Shown here: positions 7,910 through 17,249 of the stretch, piece by piece
Layout: the number at the start of each line of letters is the position of its first letter
Position numbering within the stretch: position 1 is the stretch's first letter
Source: Sphingomonas sp. Y57
GTDB taxonomy: Bacteria > Pseudomonadota > Alphaproteobacteria > Sphingomonadales > Sphingomonadaceae
Reading direction: 5' to 3'
NCBI RefSeq assembly: GCF_001015195.1
Contig: NZ_LDES01000055.1
Coordinates: 1-64,000, forward strand
DNA: 64,000 nt
Position numbers and translations under genes: made by a program
The notes under the pieces: model-generated
The model's database searches: none
What the model was told of the DNA's origin: nothing
The model's input: the letters and a program-made list of their open reading frames with translations, nothing else

Positions 7910-9748
7910 CTATATGTCGCCGGGGATCTGCCCGGCAGGCATGACAGCGGGGGCACCACCCTCGTTCCTGTCGGCGAACAGCGCAGCCGTGGTGGACAAC
8001 AAGGTCGCGACGTTGAAGGGCTTCATCACCAGCGGACGGTCCCTGAAGCCGGCGGGCAGGTGATCCCTTCCGTAGCCCGACACGAACAGGAACGGCATCT
8101 GCCTGGCCGTCAGCGTCCTGGCGATCGAATCGACGAGCTGGCCTTGCAGGTTCCCGTCCAGCAGGACGGCGTCGCAGCTCGTGTCGTCGATCAGGTCCAG
8201 CGCCTCCTGCTCGGTCGCGGCCACGCCGACGATGACGGCGTCGGCATCCTCCAACAGCGTGCTCAGCTCCATCGCCACCAGCGGCTCGTCCTCGACGATG
8301 AGGAGGCGCCTGCCCGCCAGCCGGGTCGTCGGAACCGGGGCGGATACGAAGGTCCTGCCGTTCTCCTCCGAACTCGGGCGCGAGACGCGCATGCGATGGG
8401 GGAGGGTCAAGGTCCAGTTCAGGCCTTCCGGCGCGTAATCGGACGTGGCGGTTCCGCCCTCGGCCTTGAGGCTGCGCTCGATCAGCGCCGTGCCGAAGCC
8501 GCGCCGGCTCGGCGGCGTCACCGGCGGCCCGCCGCGCTCGGTCCAGCGGATGACGAGGAGGCCGTCGCTCGATGTCCAGTCCAGCGACACGCGTCCCTCG
8601 CCGACCGACAGCGCGCCATATTTATGCGCGTTGGTGACGAGTTCGTGGAGGATGAGGGCGAGGTGGAGGGCGAGCTCCGGCACGAGCTCGATGTCCGGGC
8701 CGTCGATCGACAGCTGGCCGGGCTCGACCGCGCCGATATCGAGCTGTCCGTCGATCAGCTGGCGCAGGCTGGCCCCTTGCCAGGTCGAGCTGCTCAGCAG
8801 CGAATGGGCCTTGGCGAGGGCGTGGATGCGCCCGGTGAAGGTCGGGGCGAAATCGGACGGACCCGAGGAATGCCGCAGCGTCTGCATCGCGATGGCCTGG
8901 ACCGACGCCAGCGTGTTCTTGACGCGATGGTTGAGCTCACCGATCAACAGCTTCTGCGTGTTCTCGGCCCGCTTGCGCTCGGTCACGTTGAGGATCTGCA
9001 CGTTCACCGAGACGAGGCGTCCCCGCCCGTCGAGCAGCGCCGAGCAATAGCATTCGCAATCCAGGATGATGCCTTCGGCGGTCCGCATCCGCAGCGTCCG
9101 CATGTCGCGAGGGCGCCGCCCCGCGATCATGTCGGCCATCAGCGTCCTGAAGTCGTCCTCGTCCTGCGAATCCAGCCAGCCGATCTCGCAGGCCTTGAAG
9201 CCCGCGACTTCCGCCGCCTTCCACCCGAACATCCGCGCCGCGCCGTTCGACCAGCCGATGATATACTGGCCGGCGTCCAGCTCGACGATCGCCAGCGGCG
9301 AGTTGTCGAGATGCGCCTGCAGCCGGGCGAGGGCGGCGGCATGCTCGTCGCGCTGGCGCGCCAGTTCCTGGCGATATTGGAACAGCTCGACGAAGATATG
9401 GACCTTGTTGCGCAGCACCCATGGATTGACGGGCTTCAGCAGATAGTCGACGGCGCCGGCCTCATAGCCCCGGAAGCGGCGGCTCTCGTCGGTGGCCACG
9501 GCGGTGAGAAAGATGATCGGGACGCGACGCGTCCGCTCGGTCCCGCGCATCAGCTCGGCGAGCTCGAACCCGTCCATGCCCGGCATCTGCACGTCGAGCA
9601 GGGCGATGGCGACGTCGTGGACGAGCAGCAGTTCGAGCGCCTGCGCGCCCGAGCGGGCCTTGATCAGCTCCACGCCCTCGTCCTTGAGCAGGGCTTCGAG
9701 CGCGATCAGATTTTCCTCGACATCGTCTACAGCGAGGATCTTCTCCAT
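7910..9748 (-). CDS. REC-PAS-HWE histidine kinase-REC signalling protein
   Basis: Soluble protein of 612 residues. N-terminal receiver about 3-120 (Asp52 in [16 protein letters not shown]), PAS domain about 145-260 ([22 protein letters not shown]), HWE/HisKA_2 kinase core with His near 272 in [17 protein letters not shown] and ATPase elements [14 protein letters not shown] and [16 protein letters not shown], then a C-terminal receiver about 485-595 ([31 protein letters not shown]). HWE kinases often feed the alphaproteobacterial general stress response. Stop of the upstream cheR is one base from this start. No membrane segment. Confidence 0.9.
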   Translation of the reverse strand: MEKILAVDDVEENLIALEALLKDEGVELIKARSGAQALELLLVHDVAIALLDVQMPGMDGFELAELMRGTERTRRVPIIFLTAVATDESRRFRGYEAGAVDYLLKPVNPWVLRNKVHIFVELFQYRQELARQRDEHAAALARLQAHLDNSPLAIVELDAGQYIIGWSNGAARMFGWKAAEVAGFKACEIGWLDSQDEDDFRTLMADMIAGRRPRDMRTLRMRTAEGIILDCECYCSALLDGRGRLVSVNVQILNVTERKRAENTQKLLIGELNHRVKNTLASVQAIAMQTLRHSSGPSDFAPTFTGRIHALAKAHSLLSSSTWQGASLRQLIDGQLDIGAVEPGQLSIDGPDIELVPELALHLALILHELVTNAHKYGALSVGEGRVSLDWTSSDGLLVIRWTERGGPPVTPPSRRGFGTALIERSLKAEGGTATSDYAPEGLNWTLTLPHRMRVSRPSSEENGRTFVSAPVPTTRLAGRRLLIVEDEPLVAMELSTLLEDADAVIVGVAATEQEALDLIDDTSCDAVLLDGNLQGQLVDSIARTLTARQMPFLFVSGYGRDHLPAGFRDRPLVMKPFNVATLLSTTAALFADRNEGGAPAVMPAGQIPGDI

Positions 9749-9749
9749 C

Positions 9750-10610
9750 TCAGGCCGCCTCCCCCAGGATCGTCGTGCCGACCAGATTGCGGCGATAGAT
9801 CTTCTCTTTCTCGTTGAAATCGTCGAACGCGTCCGAATGGCGCGAGAAGCGCAGCGTCTCCTTCGCGCCCAAGCCGAGGAAACCGCCCCGGACCAGCGCT
9901 TCGCCGAAAAGCCCGAGCGCGCGATCCTGCAAGGCGCGATCGAAATAGATCAGCACGTTGCGGCTCGACACGAGCTGGACCTCGGCGAAGACGTGATCGC
10001 TCGCCAGATTATGCTCCGCGAACACGGCGCGGCGCCGTAGCGACTTGTCGAACACGGCCGCTCCATAGGCCGCCGTGTAATAGTCGGACAGCGACGTGGC
10101 GCCGCCGGCGAGGCGGTAGTTCTCGCTGAACTGCCGGATGCGGTCGAGATCGTAGATGCCGGCCTCCGCCTTTTCGAGCGCGGCGGGACTTATGTCCGTG
10201 CAGTAGAAGATCGTCCGGTCCTCCAGGCCCTCCTCGCGGAACAGGATGGCGAGCGAATAGAATTCCTCCCCATTGGCGCAGCCTGCGATCCACACCTTGA
10301 GCGACGGATAGGTCCTGAGATGGGGGATCACCTGCTCACGCAACGCGCAGAAATAGGCGGGATCGCGGAACATCTCGCTGACCTGGATGGTCAGGAACGA
10401 CATCAGCTCGGGGAACAGCGACGGCTCGCGCAGCAGCCGGTGCTGGAGCTGAGACAGGCTGTCGCACTCGAACCGCTGCTGCGCCCGCGTCAGGCGCCGA
10501 TGGAGCGAGGAGCGCGAATAGCCGCGAAAGTCGTAATGATAGCGGCGCCAGATCGCCTCGAGCAGAAGATCGAGCTCGATGTCCTCATGTGCCGAATAGG
10601 TTTCGTTCAT
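9750..10610 (-). CDS. CheR-type protein-glutamate methyltransferase
   Basis: SAM-dependent methyltransferase of 286 residues. Start ATG 10610 (MNETYSAHEDIELD) overlaps the stop of the hybrid kinase by ATGA; longer frames begin inside that gene. N-terminal helical CheR domain about 10-80, catalytic domain with the SAM loop VWIAGCANGEEFYSLAI (canonical GCSTGEEPYS slightly altered), FYCTDISPAALEKAE, and SRNVLIYFD. No chemoreceptor, CheB, CheA or flagellar gene lies nearby, so it probably acts in a non-motility signalling pathway with its kinase neighbours. Confidence 0.88.
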   Translation of the reverse strand: MNETYSAHEDIELDLLLEAIWRRYHYDFRGYSRSSLHRRLTRAQQRFECDSLSQLQHRLLREPSLFPELMSFLTIQVSEMFRDPAYFCALREQVIPHLRTYPSLKVWIAGCANGEEFYSLAILFREEGLEDRTIFYCTDISPAALEKAEAGIYDLDRIRQFSENYRLAGGATSLSDYYTAAYGAAVFDKSLRRRAVFAEHNLASDHVFAEVQLVSSRNVLIYFDRALQDRALGLFGEALVRGGFLGLGAKETLRFSRHSDAFDDFNEKEKIYRRNLVGTTILGEAA

Positions 10611-13600
10611 CGCGGCATCCAGACGCGGGCGAGGCTGAGCAGCTTGTCGACGTCGAGCGGCTTGGCCAGATAGTCGTTGGCGCCCGCTTCCAGGCATTCC
10701 TGCTGGTCGCGCGCCATCGCTTTCGCGGTCAGGGCGATGATGGGAAGGGCCTTGCCCCAGGGCTGTGCGCGGATCTCGCGGGTCGCCGTCAGCCCGTCCA
10801 TCTCCGGCATCATGACGTCCATCAGCACGAGATCGATCGGGTCGGAGAGACCGCGGGCGGCTTCGCTGAGCGCCTGGACGGCCTCGCGTCCGTTGCGGGC
10901 GATGTGAACCTTGGTGCCATGCGGCTCGAAAATGCTGGTGAGGGCATAAACGTTCCGGATGTCGTCCTCGACCACGAGAATTCTCCGGCCGTCGAGGGCG
11001 GCGTCGCGGTTCAGCGACTTGACGATCAGCTCCTGCTGGGTCTCCGGAAGGTCGGACACGACCTGGTGGAGGAACAGGGTGACCTCGTCCAGCAGCCGCT
11101 CGGGCGATTTCGCGCCCTTGACGATGATCGACTTGGAATAGCGGCGGAGGCGAAGCTCCTCCTCATGGCTGAGATCGCGGCCCGTATAGACGATGACGGG
11201 CGGGAAGCCGACCGCCTCGTCGGCGCTCAGCCGTTCGAGCAGGTCGAACCCCGACGTGTCGGGCAGGTTGAGATCGAGCACCATGCAGTCGAAGGTTTCC
11301 TGCCCGAGCATCTCGAAGCATTCGGCCGCGGAATGCGCCTCGATCGTCTCGACGTCGCGCGACGCCAGCAGCAGCTTGATGCTCTCCGCCTGCTGCGCGT
11401 CGTCCTCGACGACCAGGACCCGGCGCATCCGCTGGGCCATGCGCGCTTCCAGGCCTTCGAGCATGTTGACCAGTGCCTCGCGCTTCACCGGCTTGAACAG
11501 ATAACCGATCGCGCCGCTGGAAAGCGCCGTCTGGCTGTCGTCGTCGACCGAGACGACATGCACCGGGATATGGCGGGTCCGGACGTCCCGCTTGATCCGG
11601 TCCAGAACCGACAGGCCGGTATGGTCGGGCAGGTTCATGTCCAGGATCACAGCGTTCGGGACATATTGGCGCGCCATCAGCGCGCCCTCGTCGGCGGTGC
11701 CGGCGATGAGGCACTGGAAGCCGAGCTCGTGCGCGAGATCGCACAGGATCCGGGCGAAGGCGGCGTCGTCCTCGACGATCAGGATCACGCGCGCATCGCC
11801 GGCGAGTTGCTCGCGGTCGTCCTGCTGTGGGAGCGCGGCGCGGTCCGAAGCCATCTTCCTGGCGGGCTTGGTGCGTTTCGGCTTTTGCGGCTCGACCTCG
11901 ATGGCGGCGAGCGATCCGCGCTCGAAGGCGGCGGGCAGAACGAGCGAGAAGGTGCTGCCGTCGCCCTCGGTGCTCTCCACAGCGACGTCGCCGCCGAGAA
12001 GGCGCGCCAGCTCGCGCGAGATCGACAGGCCGAGGCCGGTGCCGCCATATTTGCGGTTGATCGTGCCGTCGGCCTGGCGGAACGCCTCGAAGATGACCTG
12101 CTGCTGCTCCGGCGCGATCCCGACGCCGGTATCGCGCACGACGAAGGCGATGCGATCGTCGCTCCTGGGCTCGACCGACAGCGAGACGGAACCGCGATCG
12201 GTGAATTTGATCGCGTTCGACAGGAAGTTCTTCAGGACCTGTTCGAGCCGTTGCGGATCGGTCTCGATCTCCGTCGGCGCGTCGTTCGCCGCCTTCACGG
12301 CGAAGCCGAGCCCCTTCGCCGCCGCCGAGGGCTCGAACAGGGCCCCGAGCTTTTCGAGAATCGCGGCGACGTGGATGCGCCGGGGTTGGAGCTCCAGTTT
12401 CCCGGCCTCGATCTTCGATATGTCGAGGATGTCGTTGATTAGCGTCAGCAGGTCGTTGCCGGACGTTTCGATCACCTCGGCGTGGCGCACCTGCTCTTCG
12501 GACAGGTTGCCGGCGCGGTTCTCCGCGAGCAGCCGGGCCATGATCAGCAGCGAGTTGAGCGGCGTGCGCAGTTCGTGGCTCATATTGGCCAGGAATTCCG
12601 ACTTGTACCGGCTCGCCTGTTCGAGCTCGCCTGCCTGGTTGGTCAGCGCTATCTGCGCCCGCGCCAGATCGTCGCGCTGGGCTTCGAGTTGGCGCGTCTG
12701 CTCCTCGAGCTGGACGTTGGTCTGTTCGAGCTCGGCCTGCTGGGCCTCGAGCCGCACCTGCGAATCCTGGAGCTGGCGGCTTTGGGTCTCGAGCTCGTCG
12801 TTGTTCGCGCGGAGCTCCTCGCTCTGCACCTGCAATTCTTCCGCCTGCTGCTGCGTTTCTTCGAGCAGCTCGCGGAGGCGCGCGCGGTATTTCCCCGATC
12901 GGATCGACACGCCGAGCTGGCCGGATATGCGATCGAAAAGGGCGAGCGCCGCATCGCCCGGCGCATCGGGCAGGCCAATTTCGAGCACCGCGTTGACGGC
13001 GCCGTCGGCCCGCGTCACGGCGACAATGATCGAGCTCGGCTTCGCCTGCCCGAGCGCCGATCCATAATAGAGATAGCCTTCCGGCACGTCCTTGACGAGG
13101 AAATGCCGCTGGTCGTCGACCGCCTGGCCCAGCAATCCGTCTCCCGCCTGAACCAGATCGGGAATCTTCGCGTCGGCCGGGACCGCATAGGTAGCGTATC
13201 GCCTGAAACCCCAGTCGTCGGCGATGAAGAGGGCGCCGGCTTGGGCCTTCACATATTCGGCCAGGAAGCGCAGCGCGTGGTTGGCAAGTTCGTCGAGCGG
13301 CAATTCGCCGGCGACGGCGTTGGCCAGGCCGACCTGTCCGCCCTGCAGCCACTCCTCGCGTCGGATCGCCAGGCGGTTGCGGACGAAAAGATAGCCAATG
13401 ATCGCCACTATCCAACACACGATCACGCCAAGGGCCCGGTTAATCAAAGCGACCTCGGGATCGACCCCAGCGGGGGCTATGTTGAAGCCAATGATTGTCA
13501 GAAGTGTCGCAAGGGCGGCGGTGACGGGGGGAATGACGGGCAAGGGCGCCAGATAGGCGAGGACGACCGGGAGAAGATAGGCGACCCAGACGGCTGTTCC

Positions 13601-13699
13601 GAGCGGAAAGAACAGGTCGGCGGCGAAGGGGATGGCCAGCAGGAAGGCGAGGGCCGGATAGAGCCAGACGGAAAGCTTGGGATTTCTAGAATCGTACAT
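10607..13699 (-). CDS. Hybrid histidine kinase with GAF domain, long coiled coil and three receiver domains
   Basis: Protein of 1030 residues. Four hydrophobic segments in residues about 10-105, GAF-like sensor about 115-265, a long Gln/Glu-rich coiled coil about 275-365, HisKA with His near 376 (NMSHELRTPLNSLL), ATPase domain with FLSNAIKFTDRG and GGTGLGLSISRELA. Three receivers follow: ILIVEDDAAFA with VILDMNLPDHTG; VLVVEDDAQQAE with MVLDLNLPDTSG; ILVVEDDIRNVYAL with VLMDVMMPEMDG and KPLDVDKLL. First gene of the operon with cheR and the HWE kinase. A perfect 7-bp inverted repeat (13771-13789) lies 72 bases upstream of the start codon. Confidence 0.92.
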   Translation of the reverse strand: MYDSRNPKLSVWLYPALAFLLAIPFAADLFFPLGTAVWVAYLLPVVLAYLAPLPVIPPVTAALATLLTIIGFNIAPAGVDPEVALINRALGVIVCWIVAIIGYLFVRNRLAIRREEWLQGGQVGLANAVAGELPLDELANHALRFLAEYVKAQAGALFIADDWGFRRYATYAVPADAKIPDLVQAGDGLLGQAVDDQRHFLVKDVPEGYLYYGSALGQAKPSSIIVAVTRADGAVNAVLEIGLPDAPGDAALALFDRISGQLGVSIRSGKYRARLRELLEETQQQAEELQVQSEELRANNDELETQSRQLQDSQVRLEAQQAELEQTNVQLEEQTRQLEAQRDDLARAQIALTNQAGELEQASRYKSEFLANMSHELRTPLNSLLIMARLLAENRAGNLSEEQVRHAEVIETSGNDLLTLINDILDISKIEAGKLELQPRRIHVAAILEKLGALFEPSAAAKGLGFAVKAANDAPTEIETDPQRLEQVLKNFLSNAIKFTDRGSVSLSVEPRSDDRIAFVVRDTGVGIAPEQQQVIFEAFRQADGTINRKYGGTGLGLSISRELARLLGGDVAVESTEGDGSTFSLVLPAAFERGSLAAIEVEPQKPKRTKPARKMASDRAALPQQDDREQLAGDARVILIVEDDAAFARILCDLAHELGFQCLIAGTADEGALMARQYVPNAVILDMNLPDHTGLSVLDRIKRDVRTRHIPVHVVSVDDDSQTALSSGAIGYLFKPVKREALVNMLEGLEARMAQRMRRVLVVEDDAQQAESIKLLLASRDVETIEAHSAAECFEMLGQETFDCMVLDLNLPDTSGFDLLERLSADEAVGFPPVIVYTGRDLSHEEELRLRRYSKSIIVKGAKSPERLLDEVTLFLHQVVSDLPETQQELIVKSLNRDAALDGRRILVVEDDIRNVYALTSIFEPHGTKVHIARNGREAVQALSEAARGLSDPIDLVLMDVMMPEMDGLTATREIRAQPWGKALPIIALTAKAMARDQQECLEAGANDYLAKPLDVDKLLSLARVWMPR

Positions 13700-13770
13700 G
13701 TCGCTTCCTGGGCTTAGTGCCGGCCATTCACAAACCTGCCGGAGGCGTCGCGAAAGCTGGCGAAGGGAGA

Positions 13771-13789
13771 TCCGCTAGACGATAGCGGA
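13771..13789. repeat. Short inverted repeat upstream of the hybrid kinase operon
   Basis: TCCGCTA (13771-13777) and TAGCGGA (13783-13789) form a perfect 7-bp inverted repeat around a 5-base loop, about 72 bases from the hybrid-kinase start. It could be an operator or an mRNA leader hairpin. It also lies between that gene and the IS3 remnant, so chance or transposon debris is possible. Confidence 0.35.
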
Positions 13790-13971
13790 GATTATATGTT
13801 GGAATTACACGCGATTCTTCGCAGGGTAAACGCGTGAAGTTGGCATCCGTCGACGGTCCGGTGCGTGCCTCGCGAGCCGGTGGAGGCGTTCGAATGACGG
13901 CTCTCGGCCGTATAACGGACGGCATCTTGCGGAGCTCGAGTCCAAATCGCTGAGAGATCTGATATAAGAGC

Positions 13972-14391
13972 CTCGCCCTGGCAGCTTCCGGCTGTGATAG
14001 TGCCACGGTGCTGCACAAGCCCCGGCTGCTGTCAGACAACGGCCCGAGTTACATCGCTGGCGAACTGGCCGAATATATCGAAGCCAACAAGATGAGCCAT
14101 GTCCGCGGCGCCCCGTGTCATCCCCAGACGCAGGGCAAGATCGAGCGCTGGCATCAGACCTTGAAGAACCGCATCCTGCTGGAGAACTACTTTCTGCCCG
14201 GCGATCTCGAAGCCCAGATCGAGGCCTTCGTCGAGCAATACAACCACCAGCGTTACCACGAGAGCCTGGCCAACGTGACGCCCGCCGACGCCTACTTCGG
14301 CAGGGCACCCGCCATCATCAAACAGCGCGAAAGGATCAAACGACAGACCATCGAATATCGGCGCTTGCAGCACCGCAAGCTCGCCGCCTAA
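13972..14391 (+). pseudogene. IS3-family transposase OrfB remnant (C-terminal part of integrase core)
   Basis: The frame reads ALAASGCDSATVLHKPRLLSDNGPSYIAGEL, then VRGAPCHPQTQGKIERWHQTLKNRILLENYF and FVEQYNHQRYHESL. This is the C-terminal third of an rve-type transposase, with the second catalytic Asp in SDNG and the Glu in GKIERW. The N-terminal two thirds, the OrfA helix-turn-helix and the first catalytic Asp are missing; an in-frame TGA at 13960 marks the break. A GTG at 14008 could start translation but the product would be inactive. I could not identify terminal inverted repeats. Confidence 0.88.
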
Positions 14392-14492
14392 CATCAATCC
14401 CCAGACGAGGCCCGCTCTCCGCTAATCTACGCCGCCATCTGCGCCAAATAGCCTGACGACGGACAGGATTGGCCGTCATAGCGTGAGAAAAA

Positions 14493-14567
14493 TGGCTCCC
14501 CGGGCCTGATTCGAACAGGCGGCCGTCCGATTAACAGTCGGATGCTCTACCGCTGAGCTACCGGGGA
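14493..14567 (-). tRNA. tRNA-Asn (GTT)
   Basis: On the minus strand: acceptor TCCCCGG pairs with CCGGGGA, D arm with GTAGCTCAGCGGTAGAGC, anticodon loop CTGTTAATC giving GTT, T arm with GTTCGAATC, and an encoded CCA end. Length 75 including CCA. The IS3 remnant ends about 100 bases away. Confidence 0.95.
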
Positions 14568-14687
14568 TCATTTCCGCTTCAAGCGAGGCGCGCCTATAGC
14601 AGCGGCCTCTCGAACCTTGCAAGCCCTTAGACGCCCCTCCCTGAAACTTCTCGCTGGCCGGACGCGGAAGGCCGGAAATATAGGGGG

Positions 14688-15461
14688 TCAGACCGCGAAT
14701 TGCTCCATCGTGATCCGGTCGTCCAGGGCGTGTTCGGGGTCGAACAACAGGGTCAGCGGGCTTGTCTTGTCGATGCCGACGCGGATCATCGAAACGTCGC
14801 GGACTTCGCGCTGATCGGCGACGGCGCTGACGGGCCGCTTCACGGCGTCGAGCACCCGGAAGGAGATCGCATTCTTGTTCGGCAGGATCGCCCCGCGCCA
14901 GCGGCGGGGGCGGAATGGGCTGATTGGGGTCAATGCCAGCAGCGACGATTCGAGCGGCAGGATCGGTCCCTGTGCCGATAGATTATAGGCGGTCGATCCC
15001 GCCGGGGTCGATACCAGCACCCCGTCGCAGACGAGCTCGGGCAGGACGACGCGGCCGTCGACCAACACTTCGATCTTGGCGGTTTCGCGGGTCTCGCGGA
15101 GCAGCGAGACCTCATTGATCGCCGGCACAGAATGGCGCTGGCCCTCGACCGTCTCCACGTCCATGCGCAGCGGCAGCACGGTGATCGCGCGCGCCTGCTG
15201 CAGTCGCAGCTCGAGCAGGTCGGGCTTCCAGTCGTTCATCAGGAAGCCGACCGTGCCCAGGTTCATCCCGAACACCGGCAGGATGCGGTGCCTGTCGAGC
15301 ATCGCATGCAGGGTGCGCAGCATGAAGCCATCGCCACCGAGCGCGACGACGAGGTCGGCGCGCTCGATCGGATGCCATTCATAGATGGCGCGCAATTCGG
15401 TGGCCGCCTCCTGAGCGGCCGCGGTGGGGGACGCGACGAGCGCCATCCGTTGTTCGGTCAT
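14688..15461 (-). CDS. nadK: NAD kinase
   Basis: Phosphorylates NAD to NADP with ATP. 257 residues, a normal length for the alphaproteobacterial form. The GGDG motif appears at about residues 37-48 (LVVALGGDGFMLRTLH), then NLGTVGFLMND, the NE pair in PAINEVSLLRE, and the glycine-rich GSTAYNLSAQGPIL near 155. Start overlaps the moaA stop by ATGA, so the two are translated together, although their pathways are unrelated. Confidence 0.95.
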   Translation of the reverse strand: MTEQRMALVASPTAAAQEAATELRAIYEWHPIERADLVVALGGDGFMLRTLHAMLDRHRILPVFGMNLGTVGFLMNDWKPDLLELRLQQARAITVLPLRMDVETVEGQRHSVPAINEVSLLRETRETAKIEVLVDGRVVLPELVCDGVLVSTPAGSTAYNLSAQGPILPLESSLLALTPISPFRPRRWRGAILPNKNAISFRVLDAVKRPVSAVADQREVRDVSMIRVGIDKTSPLTLLFDPEHALDDRITMEQFAV

Positions 15462-16498
15462 CCGCCGGTGACGCTCATATGCCTGGAAACCGCGGGAGCC
15501 GCGCCCGGCGTGTCTATGCGAAACGCATGGCGCTCGGGCTTCAGGCGCATCGCCCGGTCGAGCAGCCGATCAAGCTCTTCCATGTCGCCCGCGCGCAGCG
15601 CCTGGCGCAGGTCGAGCCTGTCGTCATGGCCCAGGCACATGTAGATCTGGCCCGTCGCGGTGACGCGGACGCGGTTGCAGCCGTCGCAGAAATTGTTGGT
15701 CAGCGGCGTGATCAGGCCGAGCCGCGCCTCGAGTTCCTCTACTCGGAAATAGCGGGCCGGGCCGCCCGTGCGATAGTCCAGCGGGCTCAGCGTATACCGC
15801 TCCTCGATCCGGTCACGCACGCGGTCGAGCGGCAGGTAGCGGTCGGTGCGGTCGTCCTCGATCTCGCCGAGCGGCATCGTCTCGATCAGCGTGAGATCAT
15901 GGCCTTGGGCCGCACACCATCGCAGCATCGGCTCGATCTCATGTTCGTTGAGGTCGCGCAGCGCGACCATGTTGACCTTCACGGCCATCCCGGCCTCGCG
16001 CGCCGCGGCGATTCCGTCGAGCACGACCGCCAGGTCGCCGCCGCGGGTGATGAAGCCGAAGCGTTCGGGATCGAGGCTGTCGAGGCTGACATTGATGCGG
16101 CGCACGCCTGCCTCTGCCAGCACGGGCGCGTGGCGGCGCAGCTGGCTGGCGTTGGTCGTGACGGTGAGCTCGTCGAGCCCCCCCCCGTCATCCTTGGCGC
16201 CGATCCGGCGGCCGATCAGCCGCACGAGTTCGTCGATGCCTCGGCGCACCAGCGGCTCGCCCCCGGTCAGGCGAATCTTGCGGATGCCACGGGCGACGAA
16301 GGCGTCAGCCAGCGTCGCCATCTCCTCGATCGTCAGTATCTCGCGCTTGGGCAGGAACTGCATTTTCTCCGCCATGCAGTAGCGGCAGCGAAAATCGCAG
16401 CGATCGGTCACCGATAGGCGCAGATAGGTGATCCGCCGGCCGAACGCATCGGCCAGGCCCGTTCCACCCCTGTCGCCCGGCTTTTCCATGGCAGCCAT
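15458..16498 (-). CDS. moaA: GTP 3',8-cyclase MoaA (molybdenum cofactor biosynthesis)
   Basis: Radical SAM enzyme of 346 residues converting GTP to 3',8-cyclo-7,8-dihydro-GTP. N-terminal cluster CDFRCRYC (Cys34, Cys38, Cys41), GGEPL motif, C-terminal cluster FCDGCNRVRVTATGQIYMCLG, and the essential C-terminal Gly-Gly (MSVTGG). A run of nine C residues on the plus strand (16178-16186) encodes part of a Gly stretch in DDGGGLDEL, a possible slippage site; the frame is intact here. Upstream partner of nadK. Confidence 0.96.
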   Translation of the reverse strand: MAAMEKPGDRGGTGLADAFGRRITYLRLSVTDRCDFRCRYCMAEKMQFLPKREILTIEEMATLADAFVARGIRKIRLTGGEPLVRRGIDELVRLIGRRIGAKDDGGGLDELTVTTNASQLRRHAPVLAEAGVRRINVSLDSLDPERFGFITRGGDLAVVLDGIAAAREAGMAVKVNMVALRDLNEHEIEPMLRWCAAQGHDLTLIETMPLGEIEDDRTDRYLPLDRVRDRIEERYTLSPLDYRTGGPARYFRVEELEARLGLITPLTNNFCDGCNRVRVTATGQIYMCLGHDDRLDLRQALRAGDMEELDRLLDRAMRLKPERHAFRIDTPGAAPAVSRHMSVTGG

Positions 16499-16550
16499 GG
16501 CGGCACACTAGTGCCTCATCTTCCGGGGGGGAAGCGCAAAGGCTTCGAGG

Positions 16551-17249
16551 TTAGAGCGCGTCGACGAGGTCTACAGGATTTGCGAGGTCTTTGTCATGCA
16601 TCGGGCTGAATATGGCACTGCCGACGAAGTGGGCGCAGAGCGCGCCGGCCATCTGGGCGGCGATGAAGGCGGGTGCGCACGCGGGCGCGATACCGGCAAA
16701 GCTGTCGCTGAGCGTCCGCGCTATAGTGATCGCCGGGTTGGCGAAGCTCGTGGACGAGGTGAACCAATAGCCGGCGGTGATATACAGGGCGACGCTTGCG
16801 GCAACGCTCCCGGGCCGCCATTTTCCCGTTCCCACGATCGTGAGGATGAGTCCGAACGTGGCGACGGCTTCGCCGATCCATTGACCCGGCCCGCTCCGGA
16901 TCTTGCCCGATAGCTGGAGGATCGGGACCGCGAACATGGCATGGGCCGCCCAGACGCCCAGCGTGCCTCCTGCGAGTTGGGCACAGACATAGGCCGCGGC
17001 GGAATCCGTGCCGATATGGCCCCGCAGGCGCATGACCAGCGTGACGGCCGGATTCAGGTGGGCGCCCGACACAGGCCCCAGCATGGTGACGAGGACGAAC
17101 AGGATCGCGCCCGTGGCGATCGTGTTGCCCAGCAATGCGACGGCGGCATTTCCGCCGGACAGCCGTTCCGCCATGATGCCCGAGCCGATGACGGTCGCGA
17201 ACAGCAGGAAGCTTCCCAGAGCTTCGGCGGCGATGGCCTGCCGGCTCAT
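16551..17249 (-). CDS. aqpS: Aquaglyceroporin of the ars-operon type (AqpS-like)
   Basis: MIP-family channel of 232 residues with six hydrophobic segments. First NPA box at 66-68 (GAHLNPAVTLVMRL), second in SFANPAITIARTLSDSFAGI with the selectivity-filter Arg. Its start overlaps arsC by ATGA. In Sinorhizobium meliloti an ars-operon aquaporin, AqpS, lets arsenite produced by ArsC leave the cell by diffusion; the same role fits here because no arsB, acr3 or arsA is present in the operon. Symbol is by analogy of sequence type and context. Confidence 0.82.
   Translation of the reverse strand: MSRQAIAAEALGSFLLFATVIGSGIMAERLSGGNAAVALLGNTIATGAILFVLVTMLGPVSGAHLNPAVTLVMRLRGHIGTDSAAAYVCAQLAGGTLGVWAAHAMFAVPILQLSGKIRSGPGQWIGEAVATFGLILTIVGTGKWRPGSVAASVALYITAGYWFTSSTSFANPAITIARTLSDSFAGIAPACAPAFIAAQMAGALCAHFVGSAIFSPMHDKDLANPVDLVDAL

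Noticed and set aside
7898-9817. A 639-codon open frame on the plus strand opposite the HWE kinase gene
   Set aside because: It is the antisense shadow of a gene with clear receiver, PAS and kinase motifs; its product is His/Gln/Arg-rich with no family pattern, typical of high-GC codon mirroring.
10589-12442. A 617-codon plus-strand frame opposite the hybrid kinase
   Set aside because: Antisense shadow of three receivers and the kinase core.
14008-14391. Active IS element
   Set aside because: Only the C-terminal part of the transposase is present, with no OrfA, no first catalytic Asp and no terminal repeats that I could identify.
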